Source of the DNA: Auanema rhodensis
Lineage: Eukaryota > Nematoda > Chromadorea > Rhabditida > Rhabditidae
DNA: 64,000 nucleotides
NCBI GenBank assembly: GCA_964057225.1
Contig: CAXKVF010000087.1
Span: 1 to 64,000, forward strand
Direction of reading: 5' to 3'
Under the pieces are notes generated by a model. The model had not been told where the DNA came from, made no database searches, and saw only the letters and a program-made list of their open reading frames with translations. Each line of letters starts with the position of its first letter. Within the stretch, counting starts at the first letter, position 1. The translations under genes and the position numbers were made by a program. Shown piece by piece: positions 23,501 through 36,200 of the stretch.

Positions 23501-26500
23501 GCATGGTAACCATGACTTTGAAATTTACGTGAACTTTAATTTATGCTAATTAAATGTACACGTGATTTGCACTTGGTATGTAACTCGCTTCACGTGAAAG
23601 ATAAAGAGATGCGGTTTTCAAAATTAGATTCCCCATGTCCATATTAGTCTAAAAACAAATTTTTATTGATATTGGTTCATGGTAACCATGACTTTGAAAT
23701 TTACGTGAACTTTAATTTATGCTAATTAAATGTACACGTGATGTGCACTTAGTATGTAACTCGCTTCACGTGAAAGATAAAGAGATGCGGTTTTCAAAAT
23801 TAGATTCCCCATGTCCATATTAGTCTAAAAACAAATTTTTATTGATATTGGTGCATGGTAACCATGACTTTGAAATTTACGTGAACTTTAATTTATGCTA
23901 ATTAAATGTACACGTGATAAGCACTTGGTATGTAACTCGCTTCACGTGAAAGATAAAGAGATGCGGTTTTCAAAATTAGATTCCCCATGTCCATATTAGT
24001 CTAAAAACAAATTTTTATTGATATTGGTTCATGGTAACCATGACTTTGAAATTTACGTGAACTTTAATTTATGCTAATTAAATGTACACGTGATGTGCAC
24101 TTGGTATGTAACTCGCTTCACGTGAAATATAAAGAGATGCGGTTTTCAAAATTAGATTCCCCATGTCCATATTAGTCTAAAAACAAATTTTTATTGATAT
24201 TGGTTCATGGTAACCATGACTTTGAAATTTACGTGAACTTTAATTAATGCTAATTAAATGTACACGTGATGTGCACTTGGTATGTAACTCGCTTCACGTG
24301 AAAGATAAAGAGATGCGGTTTTCAAAATTAGATTCCCCATGTCCATATTAGTCTAAAAACAAATTTTTATTGATATTGGTGCATGGTAACCATGACTTTG
24401 AAATTTACGTGAACTTTAATTTATGCTAATTAAATGTACACGTGATGTGCACTTGGTATGTAACTCGCTTCACGTGAAAGATAAGGAGATGCGGTTTTCA
24501 AAATTAGATTCGCCATGTCCATATTAGTCTAAAAACAAATTTTTATTGATATTGGTGCATGGTAACCATGACTTTGAAATTTACGTGAACTTTAATTTAT
24601 GCTAATTAAATGTACACGTGATGTGCACTTGGTATGTAACTCGCTTCACGTGAAAGATAAAGAGATGCGGTTTTCAAAATTAGATTCCCCATGTCCATAT
24701 TAGTCTAAAAACAAATTTTTATTGATATTGGTGCATGGTAACCATGACTTTGAAATTTACGTGAACTTTAATTTATGCTAATTAAATGTACACGTGATGT
24801 GCACTTGGTATGTAACTCGCTTCACGTAAAAGATAAGGAGATGCGGTTTTCAAAATTAGATTCCCCATGTCCATATTAGTCTAAAAACAAATTTTTATTG
24901 ATATTGGTTCATGGTAACCATGACTTTGAAATTTACGTGAACTTTAATTTATGCTAATTAAATGTACACGTGATGTGCACTTGGTATGTAACTCGCTTCA
25001 CGTGAAAGATAAAGAGATGCGGTTTTCAAAATTAGATTCCCCATGTCCATATTAGTCTAAAAACAAATTTTTATTGATATTGGTTCATGGTAACCATGAC
25101 TTTGAAATTTACGTGAACTTTAATTTATGCTAATTAAATGTACACGTGATGTGCACTTGGTATGTAACTCGCTTCACGTGAAAGATAAAGAGATGCGGTT
25201 TTCAAAATTAGATTCCCCATGTCCATATTAGTCTAAAAACAAATTTTTATTGATATTGGTGCATGGTAACCATGACTTTGAAATTTACGTGAACTTTAAT
25301 TTATGCTAATTAAATGTACACGTGATGTGCACTTGGTATGTAACTCGCTTCACGTGAAAGATAAAGAGATGCGGTTTTCAAAATTAGATTCCCCATGTCC
25401 ATATTAGTTTAAAAACAAATTTTTATTGATATTGGTGCATGGTAACCATGACTTTGAAATTTACGTGAACTTTAATTTATGCTAATTAAATGTACACGTG
25501 ATTTGCACTTGGTATGTAACTCGCTTCACGTGAAAGATAAAGAGATGCGGTTTTCAAAATTAGATTCCCCATGTCCATATTAGTCTAAAAACAAATTTTT
25601 ATTGATATTGGTTCATGGTAACCATGACTTTGAAATTTACGTGAACTTTAATTTATGCTAATTAAATGTACACGTGATGTGCACTTAGTATGTAACTCGC
25701 TTCACGTGAAAGATAAAGAGATGCGGTTTTCAAAATTAGATTCCCCATGTCCATATTAGTCTAAAAACAAATTTTTATTGATATTGGTGCATGGTAACCA
25801 TGACTTTGAAATTTACGTGAACTTTAATTTATGCTAATTAAATGTACACGTGATGTGCACTTGGTATGTAACTCGCTTCACGTGAAAGATAAAGAGATGC
25901 GGTTTTCAAAATTAGATTCCCCATGTCCATATTAGTCTAAAAACAAATTTTTATTGATATTGGTTCATGGTAACCATGACTTTGAAATTTACGTGAACTT
26001 TAATTTATGCTAATTAAATGTACACGTGATGTGCACTTGGTATGTAACTCGCTTCACGTGAAATATAAAGAGATGCGGTTTTCAAAATTAGATTCCCCAT
26101 GTCCATATTAGTCTAAAAACAAATTTTTATTGATATTGGTTCATGGTAACCATGACTTTGAAATTTACGTGAACTTTAATTAATGCTAATTAAATGTACA
26201 CGTGATGTGCACTTGGTATGTAACTCGCTTCACGTGAAAGATAAAGAGATGCGGTTTTCAAAATTAGATTCCCCATGTCCATATTAGTCTAAAAACAAAT
26301 TTTTATTGATATTGGTGCATGGTAACCATGACTTTGAAATTTACGTGAACTTTAATTTATGCTAATTAAATGTACACGTGATGTGCACTTGGTATGTAAC
26401 TCGCTTCACGTGAAAGATAAGGAGATGCGGTTTTCAAAATTAGATTCGCCATGTCCATATTAGTCTACAAACAAATTTTTATTGATATTGGTGCATGGTA

Positions 26501-28815
26501 ACCATGACTTTGAAATTTACGTGAACTTTAATTTATGCTAATTAAATGTACACGTGATGTGCACTTGGTATGTAACTCGCTTCACGTGAAAGATAAAGAG
26601 ATGCGGTTTTCAAAATTAGATTCCCCATGTCCATATTAGTCTAAAAACAAATTTTTATTGATATTGGTGCATGGTAACCATGACTTTGAAATTTACGTGA
26701 ACTTTAATTTATGCTAATTAAATGTACACGTGATGTGCACTTGGTATGTAACTCGCTTCACGTGAAAGATAAGGAGATGCGGTTTTCAAAATTAGATTCC
26801 CCATGTCCATATTAGTCTAAAAACAAATTTTTATTGATATTGGTTCATGGTAACCATGACTTTGAAATTTACGTGAACTTTAATTTATGCTAATTAAATG
26901 TACACGTGATGTGCACTTGGTATGTAACTCGCTTCACGTGAAAGATAAAGAGATGCGGTTTTCAAAATTAGATTCCCCATGTCCATATTAGTCTAAAAAC
27001 AAATTTTTATTGATATTGGTTCATGGTAACCATGACTTTGAAATTTACGTGAACTTTAATTTATGCTAATTAAATGTACACGTGATGTGCACTTGGTATG
27101 TAACTCGCTTCACGTGAAAGATAAAGAGATGCGGTTTTCAAAATTAGATTCCCCATGTCCATATTAGTCTAAAAACAAATTTTTATTGATATTGGTGCAT
27201 GGTAACCATGACTTTGAAATTTACGTGAACTTTAATTTATGCTAATTAAATGTACACGTGATGTGCACTTGGTATGTAACTCGCTTCACGTGAAAGATAA
27301 AGAGATGCGGTTTTCAAAATTAGATTCCCCATGTCCATATTAGTTTAAAAACAAATTTTTATTGATATTGGTGCATGGTAACCATGACTTTGAAATTTAC
27401 GTGAACTTTAATTTATGCTAATTAAATGTACACGTGATTTGCACTTGGTATGTAACTCGCTTCACGTGAAAGATAAAGAGATGCGGTTTTCAAAATTAGA
27501 TTCCCCATGTCCATATTAGTCTAAAAACAAATTTTTATTGATATTGGTTCATGGTAACCATGACTTTGAAATTTACGTGAACTTTAATTTATGCTAATTA
27601 AATGTACACGTGATGTGCACTTAGTATGTAACTCGCTTCACGTGAAAGATAAAGAGATGCGGTTTTCAAAATTAGATTCCCCATGTCCATATTAGTCTAA
27701 AAACAAATTTTTATTGATATTGGTGCATGGTAACCATGACTTTGAAATTTACGTGAACTTTAATTTATGCTAATTAAATGTACACGTGATGTGCACTTGG
27801 TATGTAACTCGCTTCACGTGAAAGATAAAGAGATGCGGTTTTCAAAATTAGATTCCCCATGTCCATATTAGTCTAAAAACAAATTTTTATTGATATTGGT
27901 TCATGGTAACCATGACTTTGAAATTTACGTGAACTTTAATTAATGCTAATTAAATGTACACGTGATGTGCACTTGGTATGTAACTCGCTTCACGTGAAAG
28001 ATAAAGAGATGCGGTTTTCAAAATTAGATTCCCCATGTCCATATTAGTCTAAAAACAAATTTTTATTGGTATTGGTGCATGGTAACCATGACTTTGAAAT
28101 TTACGTGAACTTTAATTTATGCTAATTAAATGTACACGTGATGTGCACTTGGTATGTAACTCGCTTCACGTGAAAGATAAAGAGATGCGGTTTTCAAAAT
28201 TAGATTCCCCATGTCCATATTAGTCTAAAAACAAATTTTTATTGATATTGGTGCATGGTAACCATGACTTTGAAATTTACGTGAACTTTAATTTATGCTA
28301 ATTAAATGTACACGTGATGTGCACTTGGTATGTAACTCGCTTCACGTGAAAGATAAGGAGATGCGGTTTTCAAAATTAGATTCCCCATGTCCATATTAGT
28401 CTAAAAACAAATTTTTATTGATATTGGTGCATGGTAACCATGACTTTGAAATTTACGTGAACTTTAATTTATGCTCATTAAATGTACACGTGATGTGCAC
28501 TTGGTATGTAACTCGCTTCACGTGAAAGATAAAGAGATGCGGTATTCAAAATTAGATTCCCCATGTCCATATTAGTCTAAAAACAAATTTTTATTGATAT
28601 TGGTTCATGGTAACCATGACTTTGAAATTTACGTGAACTTTAATTTATGCTAATTAAATGTACACGTGATGTGCACTTGGTATGTAACTCGCTTCACGTG
28701 AAAGATAAAGAGATGCGGTTTTCAAAATTAGATTCCCCATGTCCATATTAGTCTAAAAACAAATTTTTATTGATATTGGTTCATGGTAACCATGACTTTG
28801 AAATTTACGTGAACT
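20560..28815 (+). repeat. Displaced duplication at 41-monomer offset (7,216 bp)
   Basis: About 20,560-21,600 matches 27,780-28,815 at exactly 7,216 bp. Shared rare markers are tggtattgg (20,852/28,068), the A-to-C change giving gctcattaaa (21,260/28,476), and ggtattcaaa (about 21,329/28,545). The two segments flank the triplicated 11-monomer block, so this is a non-adjacent copy: either a larger ancestral block later remodelled, or gene-conversion-like transfer. The tggtattgg change is also present at 8.71 and 11.70 kb, tying this segment to the left 17-monomer block. Confidence 0.75.
21850..27935 (+). repeat. 11-monomer block in three tandem copies (1,936 bp each)
   Basis: Copies are approximately 21,850-23,780, 23,780-25,715 and 25,715-27,650, with agreement running to about 27,935. 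Markers present three times at 1,936-bp spacing are gattcgccatg (22,575, 24,511, 26,447), gtgatttgcac (23,565, 25,501, 27,437), gaaatataaag (about 22,192, 24,128, 26,064) and cttagtatg (about 23,751, 25,687, 27,623). Copy-specific changes are gtgataagc at 23,919-23,920, cacgtaaaag near 24,828, and tctacaaac near 26,467. This is the only block in the window seen in three successive copies, making it the closest thing here to a conventional higher-order repeat. Confidence 0.9.
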
Positions 28816-31283
28816 TTAATTTATGCTAATTAAATGTACACGTGATGTGCACTTGGTATGTAACTCGCTTCACGTGAAATATAAAGAGATGCGGTTTTCA
28901 AAATTAGATTCCCCATGTCCATATTAGTCTAAAAACAAATTTTTATTGATATTGGTTCATGGTAACCATGACTTTGAAATTTACGTGAACTTTAATTAAT
29001 GCTAATTAAATGTACACGTGATGTGCACTCGGTATGTAACTCGCTTCACGTGAAAGATAAAGAGATGCGGTTTTCAAAATTAGATTCCCCATGTCCATAT
29101 TAGTCTAAAAACAAATTTTTATTGATATTGGTGCATGGTAACCATGACTTTGAAATTTACGTGAACTTTAATTTATGCTAATTAAATGTACACGTGATGT
29201 GCACTTGGTATGTAACTCGCTTCACGTGAAAGATAAGGAGATGCGGTTTTCAAAATTAGATTCGCCATGTCCATAATAGTCTAAAAACAAATTTTTATTG
29301 ATATTGGTGCATGGTAACCATGACTTTGAAATTTACGTGAACTTTAATTTATGCTAATTAAATGTACACGTGATGTGCACTTGGTATGTAACTCGCTTCA
29401 CGTGAAAGATAAAGAGATGCGGTTTTCAAAATTAGATTCCCCATGTCCATATTAGTCTAAAAACAAATTTTTATTGATATTGGTTCATGGTAACCATGAC
29501 TTTGAAATTTACGTGAACTTTAATTTATGCTAATTAAATGTACACGTGATGTGCACTTGGTATGTAACTCGCTTCACGTGAAAGATAAAGAGATGCGGTT
29601 TTCAAAATTAGATTCCCCATGTCCATATTAGTCTAAAAACAAATTTTTATTGATATTGGTGCATGGTAACCATGACTTTGAAATTTACGTGAACTTTAAT
29701 TTATGCTAATTAAATGTACACGTGATGTGCACTTGGTATGTAACTCGCTTCACGTGAAAGATAAGGAGATGCGGTTTTCAAAATTAGATTCCCCATGTCC
29801 ATATTAGTCTAAAAACAAATTTTTATTGATATTGGTTCATGGTAACCATGACTTTGAAATTTACGTGAACTTTAATTTATGCTAATTAAATGTACACGTG
29901 ATGTGCACTTGGTATGTAACTCGCTTCACGTGAAAGATAAAGAGATGCGGTTTTCAAAATTAGATTCCCCATGTCCATATTAGTCTAAAAACAAATTTTT
30001 ATTGATATTGGTTCATGGTAACCATGACTTTGAAATTTACGTGAACTTTAATTTATGCTAATTAAATGTACACGTGATGTGCACTTGGTATGTAACTCGC
30101 TTCACGTGAAATATAAAGAGATGCGGTTTTCAAAATTAGATTCCCCATGTCCATATTAGTCTAAAAACAAATTTTTATTGATATTGGTTCATGGTAACCA
30201 TGACTTTGAAATTTACGTGAACTTTAATTAATGCTAATTAAATGTACACGTGATGTGCACTCGGTATGTAACTCGCTTCACGTGAAAGATAAAGAGATGC
30301 GGTTTTCAAAATTAGATTCCCCATGTCCATATTAGTCTAAAAACAAATTTTTATTGATATTGGTGCATGGTAACCATGACTTTGAAATTTACGTGAACTT
30401 TAATTTATGCTAATTAAATGTACACGTGATGTGCACTTGGTATGTAACTCGCTTCACGTGAAAGATAAGGAGATGCGGTTTTCAAAATTAGATTCGCCAT
30501 GTCCATAATAGTCTAAAAACAAATTTTTATTGATATTGGTGCATGGTAACCATGACTTTGAAATTTACGTGAACTTTAATTTATGCTAATTAAATGTACA
30601 CGTGATGTGCACTTGGTATGTAACTCGCTTCACGTGAAAGATAAAGAGATGCGGTTTTCAAAATTAGATTCCCCATGTCCATATTAGTCTAAAAACAAAT
30701 TTTTATTGATATTGGTTCATGGTAACCATGACTTTGAAATTTACGTGAACTTTAATTTATGCTAATTAAATGTACACGTGATGTGCACTTGGTATGTAAC
30801 TCGCTTCACGTGAAAGATAAAGAGATGCGGTTTTCAAAATTAGATTCCCCATGTCCATATTAGTCTAAAAACAAATTTTTATTGATATTGGTGCATGGTA
30901 ACCATGACTTTGAAATTTACGTGAACTTTAATTTATGCTAATTAAATGTACACGTGATGTGCACTTGGTATGTAACTCGCTTCACGTGAAAGATAAGGAG
31001 ATGCGGTTTTCAAAATTAGATTCCCCATGTCCATATTAGTCTAAAAACAAATTTTTATTGATATTGGTTCATGGTAACCATGACTTTGAAATTTACGTGA
31101 ACTTTAATTTATGCTAATTAAATGTACACGTGATGTGCACTTGGTATGTAACTCGCTTCACGTGAAAGATAAAGAGATGCGGTTTTCAAAATTAGATTCC
31201 CCATGTCCATATTAGTCTAAAAACAAATTTTTATTGATATTGGTTCATGGTAACCATGACTTTGAAATTTACGTGAACTTTAA
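28545..31283 (+). repeat. 7-monomer duplication (offset 1,232 bp)
   Basis: About 28,545-30,051 matches 29,777-31,283. Shared rare markers are actcggtatg (29,030/30,262), gattcgccatg (29,263/30,495), ccataatag (about 29,273/30,505) and gaaatataaag (about 28,880/30,112). The match exceeds the 1,232-bp offset, as expected for a head-to-tail duplication whose flanks were already similar. I noticed no mismatch inside it. Confidence 0.87.
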
Positions 31284-33296
31284 TTAATGCTAATTAAATG
31301 TACACGTGATGTGCACTTGGTATGTAACTCGCTTCACGTGAAAGATAAAGAGATGCGGTTTTCAAAATTAGATTCCCCATGTCCATATTAGTCTAAAAAC
31401 AAATTTTTATTGATATTGGTGCATGGTAACCATGACTTTGAAATTTACGTGAACTTTAATTTATGCTAATTAAATGTACATGTGATGTGCACTTGGTATG
31501 TAACTCGCTTCACGTGAAAGATAAGGAGATGCGGTTTTCAAAATTAGATTCCCCATGTCCATATTAGTCTAAAAACAAATTTTTATTGATATTGGTGCAT
31601 GGTAACCATGACTTTGAAATTTACGTGAACTTTAATTTATGCTAATTAAATGTACACGTGATGTGCACTTGGTATGTAACTCGCTTCACGTGAAAGATAA
31701 AGAGATGCGGTTTTCAAAATTAGATTCCCCATGTCCATATTAGTCTAAAAACAAATTTTTATTGATATTGGTTCATAGTAACCATGACTTTGAAATTTAC
31801 GTGAACTTTAATTTATGCTAATTAAATGTACACGTGATGTGCACTTGGTATGTAACTCGCTTCACGTGAAATATAAAGAGATGCGGTTTTCAAAATTAGA
31901 TTCCCCATGTCCATATTAGTCTAAAAACAAATTTTTATTGATATTGGTTCATGGTAACCATGACTTTGAAATTTACGTGAACTTTAATTAATGCTAATTA
32001 AATGTACACGTGATGTGCACTTGGTATGTAACTCGCTTCACGTGAAAGATAAAGAGATGCGGTTTTCAAAATTAGATTCCTTATGTCCATATTAGTCTAA
32101 AAACAAATTTTTATTGATATTGGTGCATGGTAACCATGACTTTGAAATTTACGTGAACTTTAATTAATGCTAATTAAATGTACACGTGATGTGCACTTGG
32201 TATGTAACTCGCTTCAGGTGAAAGATAAGGAGATGCGGTTTTCAAAATTAGATTCGCCATGTCCATATTAGTCTAAAAACAAATTTTTATTGATATTGGT
32301 GCATGGTAACCATGACTTTGAAATTTACGTGAACTTTAATTTATGCTAATTAAATGTACACGTGATGTGCACTTGGTATGTAACTCGCTTCACGTGAAAG
32401 ATAAAGAGATGCGGTTTTCAAAATTAGATTCCCCATGTCCATATTAGTCTAAAAACAAATTTTTATTGATATTGGTTCATGGTAACCATGACTTTGAAAT
32501 TTACGTGAACTTTAATTTATGCTAATTAAATGTACACGTGATGTGCACTTGGTATGTAACTCGCTTCACGTGAAAGATAAAGAGATGCGGTTTTCAAAAT
32601 TAGATTCCCCATGTCCATATTAGTCTAAAAACAAATTTTTATTGATATTGGTTCATGGTAACCATGACTTTGAAATTTACGTGAACTTTAATTTATGCTA
32701 ATTAAATGTACACGTGATGTGCACTTGGTATGTAACTCGCTTCACGTGAAAGATAAAGAGATGCGGTTTTCAAAATTAGATTCCCCATGTCCATATTAGT
32801 CTAAAAACAAATTTTTATTGATATTGGTGCATGGTAACCATGACTTTGAAATTTACGTGAACTTTAATTTATGCTAATTAAATGTACACGTGATGTGCAC
32901 TTGGTATGTAACTCGCTTCACGTGAAAGATAAAGAGATGCGGTTTTCAAAATTAGATTCCCCATGTCCATATTAGTTTAAAAACAAATTTTTATTGATAT
33001 TGGTGCATGGTAACCATGACTTTGAAATTTACGTGAACTTTAATTTATGCTAATTAAATGTACACGTGATTTGCACTTGGTATGTAACTCGCTTCACGTG
33101 AAAGATAAAGAGATGCGGTTTTCAAAATTAGATTCCCCATGTCCATATTAGTCTAAAAACAAATTTTTATTGATATTGGTTCATGGTAACCATGACTTTG
33201 AAATTTACGTGAACTTTAATTTATGCTAATTAAATGTACACGTGATGTGCACTTGGTATGTAACTCGCTTCACGTGAAAGATAAAGAGATGCGGTT

Positions 33297-36200
33297 TTCA
33301 AAATTAGATTCCCCATGTCCATATTAGTCTAAAAACAAATTTTTATTGATATTGGTTCATGGTAACCATGACTTTGAAATTTACGTGAACTTTAATTTAT
33401 GCTAATTAAATGTACACGTGATGTGCACTTGGTATGTAACTCGCTTCACGTGAAAGATAAAGAGATGCGGTTTTCAAAATTAGATTCCCCATGTCCATAT
33501 TAGTCTAAAAACAAATTTTTATTGATATTGGTGCATGGTAACCATGACTTTGAAATTTACGTGAACTTTAATTTATGCTAATTAAATGTACACGTGATGT
33601 GCACTTGGTATGTAACTCGCTTCACGTGAAAAATGAAGAGATGCGGTTTTCAAAATTAGATTCCCCATGTCCATATTAGTCTAAAAACAAATTTTTATTG
33701 ATATTGGTGCATGGTAACCATGACTTTGAAATTTACGTGAACTTTAATTTATGCTAATTAAATGTACACGTGATGTGCACTTGGTATGTAACTCGCTTCA
33801 CGTGAAAGATAAGGAGATGCGGTTTTCAAAATTAGATTCCCCATGTCCATATTAGTCTAAAAACAAATTTTTATTGATATTGGTGCATGGTAACCATGAC
33901 TTTGAAATTTACGTGAACTTTAATTTATGCTAATTAAATGTACACGTGATGTGCACTTGGTATGTAACTCGCTTCACGTGAAAGATAAAGAGATGCGGTT
34001 TTCAAAATTAGATTCCCCATGTCCATATTAGTCTAAAAACAAATTTTTATTGATATTGGTTCATGGTAACCATGACTTTGAAATTTACGTGAACTTTAAT
34101 TTATGCTAATTAAATGTACACGTGATGTGCACTTGGTATGTAACTCGCTTCACGTGAAAGATAAAGAGATGCGGTTTTCAAAATTAGATTCCCCATGTCC
34201 ATATTAGTCTAAAAACAAATTTTTATTGATATTGGTTCATGGTAACCATGACTTTGAAATTTACGTGAACTTTAATTTATGCTAATTAAATGTACACGTG
34301 ATGTGCACTTGGTATGTAACTCGCTTCACGTGAAAGTTAAAGAGATGCGGTTTTCAAAATTAGATTCCCCATGTCCATATTAGTCTAAAAACAAATGTTT
34401 ATTGATATTGGTGCATGGTAACCATGACTTTGAAATTTACGTGAACTTTAATTTATGCTAATTAAATGTACACGTGATGTGCACTTGGTATGTAACTCGC
34501 TTCACGTGAAAGATAAAGAGATGCGGTTTTCAAAATTAGATTCCCCATGTCCATATTAGTTTAAAAACAAATTTTTATTGATATTGGTGCATGGTAACCA
34601 TGACTTTGAAATTTACGTGAACTTTAATTTATGCTAATTAAATGTACACGTGATGTGCACTTGGTATGTAACTCGCTTCACGTGAAAAATGAAGAGATGC
34701 GGTTTTCAAAATTAGATTCCCCATGTCCATATTAGTCTAAAAACAAATTGTTATTGATATTGGTTCATGGTAACCATGACTTTGAAATTTACGTGAACTT
34801 TAATTTATGCTAATTAAATGTACACGTGATGTGCACTTGGTATGTAACTCGCTTCACGTGAAAGATAAAGAGATGCGGTTTTCAAAATTAGATTCCCCAT
34901 GTCCATATTAGTCTAAAAACAAATTTTTATTGATATTGGTGCATGGTAACCATGACTTTGAAATTTACGTGAACTTTAATTTATGCTAATTAAATGTACA
35001 CGTGATGTGCACTTGGTATGTAACTCGCTTCACGTGAAAGATAAAGAGATGCGGTTTTCAAAATTAGATTCCCCATGTCCATATTAGTTTAAAAACAAAT
35101 TTTTATTGATATTGGTGCATGGTAACCATGACTTTGAAATTTACGTGAACTTTAATTTATGCTAATTAAATGTACACGTGATGTGCACTTGGTATGTAAC
35201 TCGCTTCACGTGAAAGATAAAGAGATGCGGTTTTCAAAATTAGATTCCCCATGTCCATATTAGTCTAAAAACAAATTTTTATTGATATTGGTGCATGGTA
35301 ACCATGACTTTGAAATTTACGTGAACTTTAATTTATGCTAATTAAATGTACACGTGATGTGCACTTGGTATGTAACTCGCTTCACGTGAAAAATGAAGAG
35401 ATGCGGTTTTCAAAATTAGATTCCCCATGTCCATATTAGTCTAAAAACAAATTTTTATTGATATTGGTGCATGGTAACCATGACTTTGAAATTTACTTGA
35501 ACTTTAATTTATGCTAATTAAATGTACACGTGATGTGCACTTGGTATGTAACTCGCTTCACGTGAAAGATAAGGAGATGCGGTTTTCAAAATTAGATTCC
35601 CCATGTCCATATTAGTCTAAAAACAAATTTTTATTGATATTGGTGCATGGTAACCATGACTTTGAAATTTACGTGAACTTTAATTTATGCTAATTAAATG
35701 TACACGTGATGTGCACTTGGTATGTAACTCGCTTCACGTGAAAGATAAAGAGATGCGGTTTACAAAATTAGATTCCCCATGTCCATATTAGTCTAAAAAC
35801 AAATTTTTATTGATATTGGTTCATGGTAACCATGACTTTGAAATTTACGTGAACTTTAATTTATGCTAATTAAATGTACACGTGATGTGCACTTGGTATG
35901 TAACTCGCTTCACGTGAAAGATAAAGAGATGCGGTTTTCAAAATTAGATTCCCCATGTCCATATTAGTCTAAAAACAAATTTTTATTGATATTGGTGCAT
36001 GGTAACCATGACTTTGAAATTTACGTGAACTTTAATTTATGCTAATTAAATGTACACGTGATGTGCACTTGGTATGTAACTCGCTTCACGTGAAAAATGA
36101 AGAGATGCGGTTTTCAAAATTAGATTCCCCATGTCCATATTAGTCTAAAAACAAATTTTTATTGATATTGGTGCATGGTAACCATGACTTTGAAATTTAC

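Larger units (their letters stand above)
21400..32460 (+). repeat. Displaced duplication at 55-monomer offset (9,680 bp)
   Basis: About 21,400-22,780 corresponds to 31,080-32,460. Shared markers are the taattaatgc monomer (21,603/31,283), tacatgtgatg (21,801/31,481), gaaatataaag (about 22,192/31,872) and gattcgccatg (22,575/32,255). The right-hand copy has its own changes (catagtaacc near 31,777, gattccttatg near 32,080, taattaat at 32,166, caggtg near 32,216). It is therefore more diverged than the adjacent-block duplications. Confidence 0.75.
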
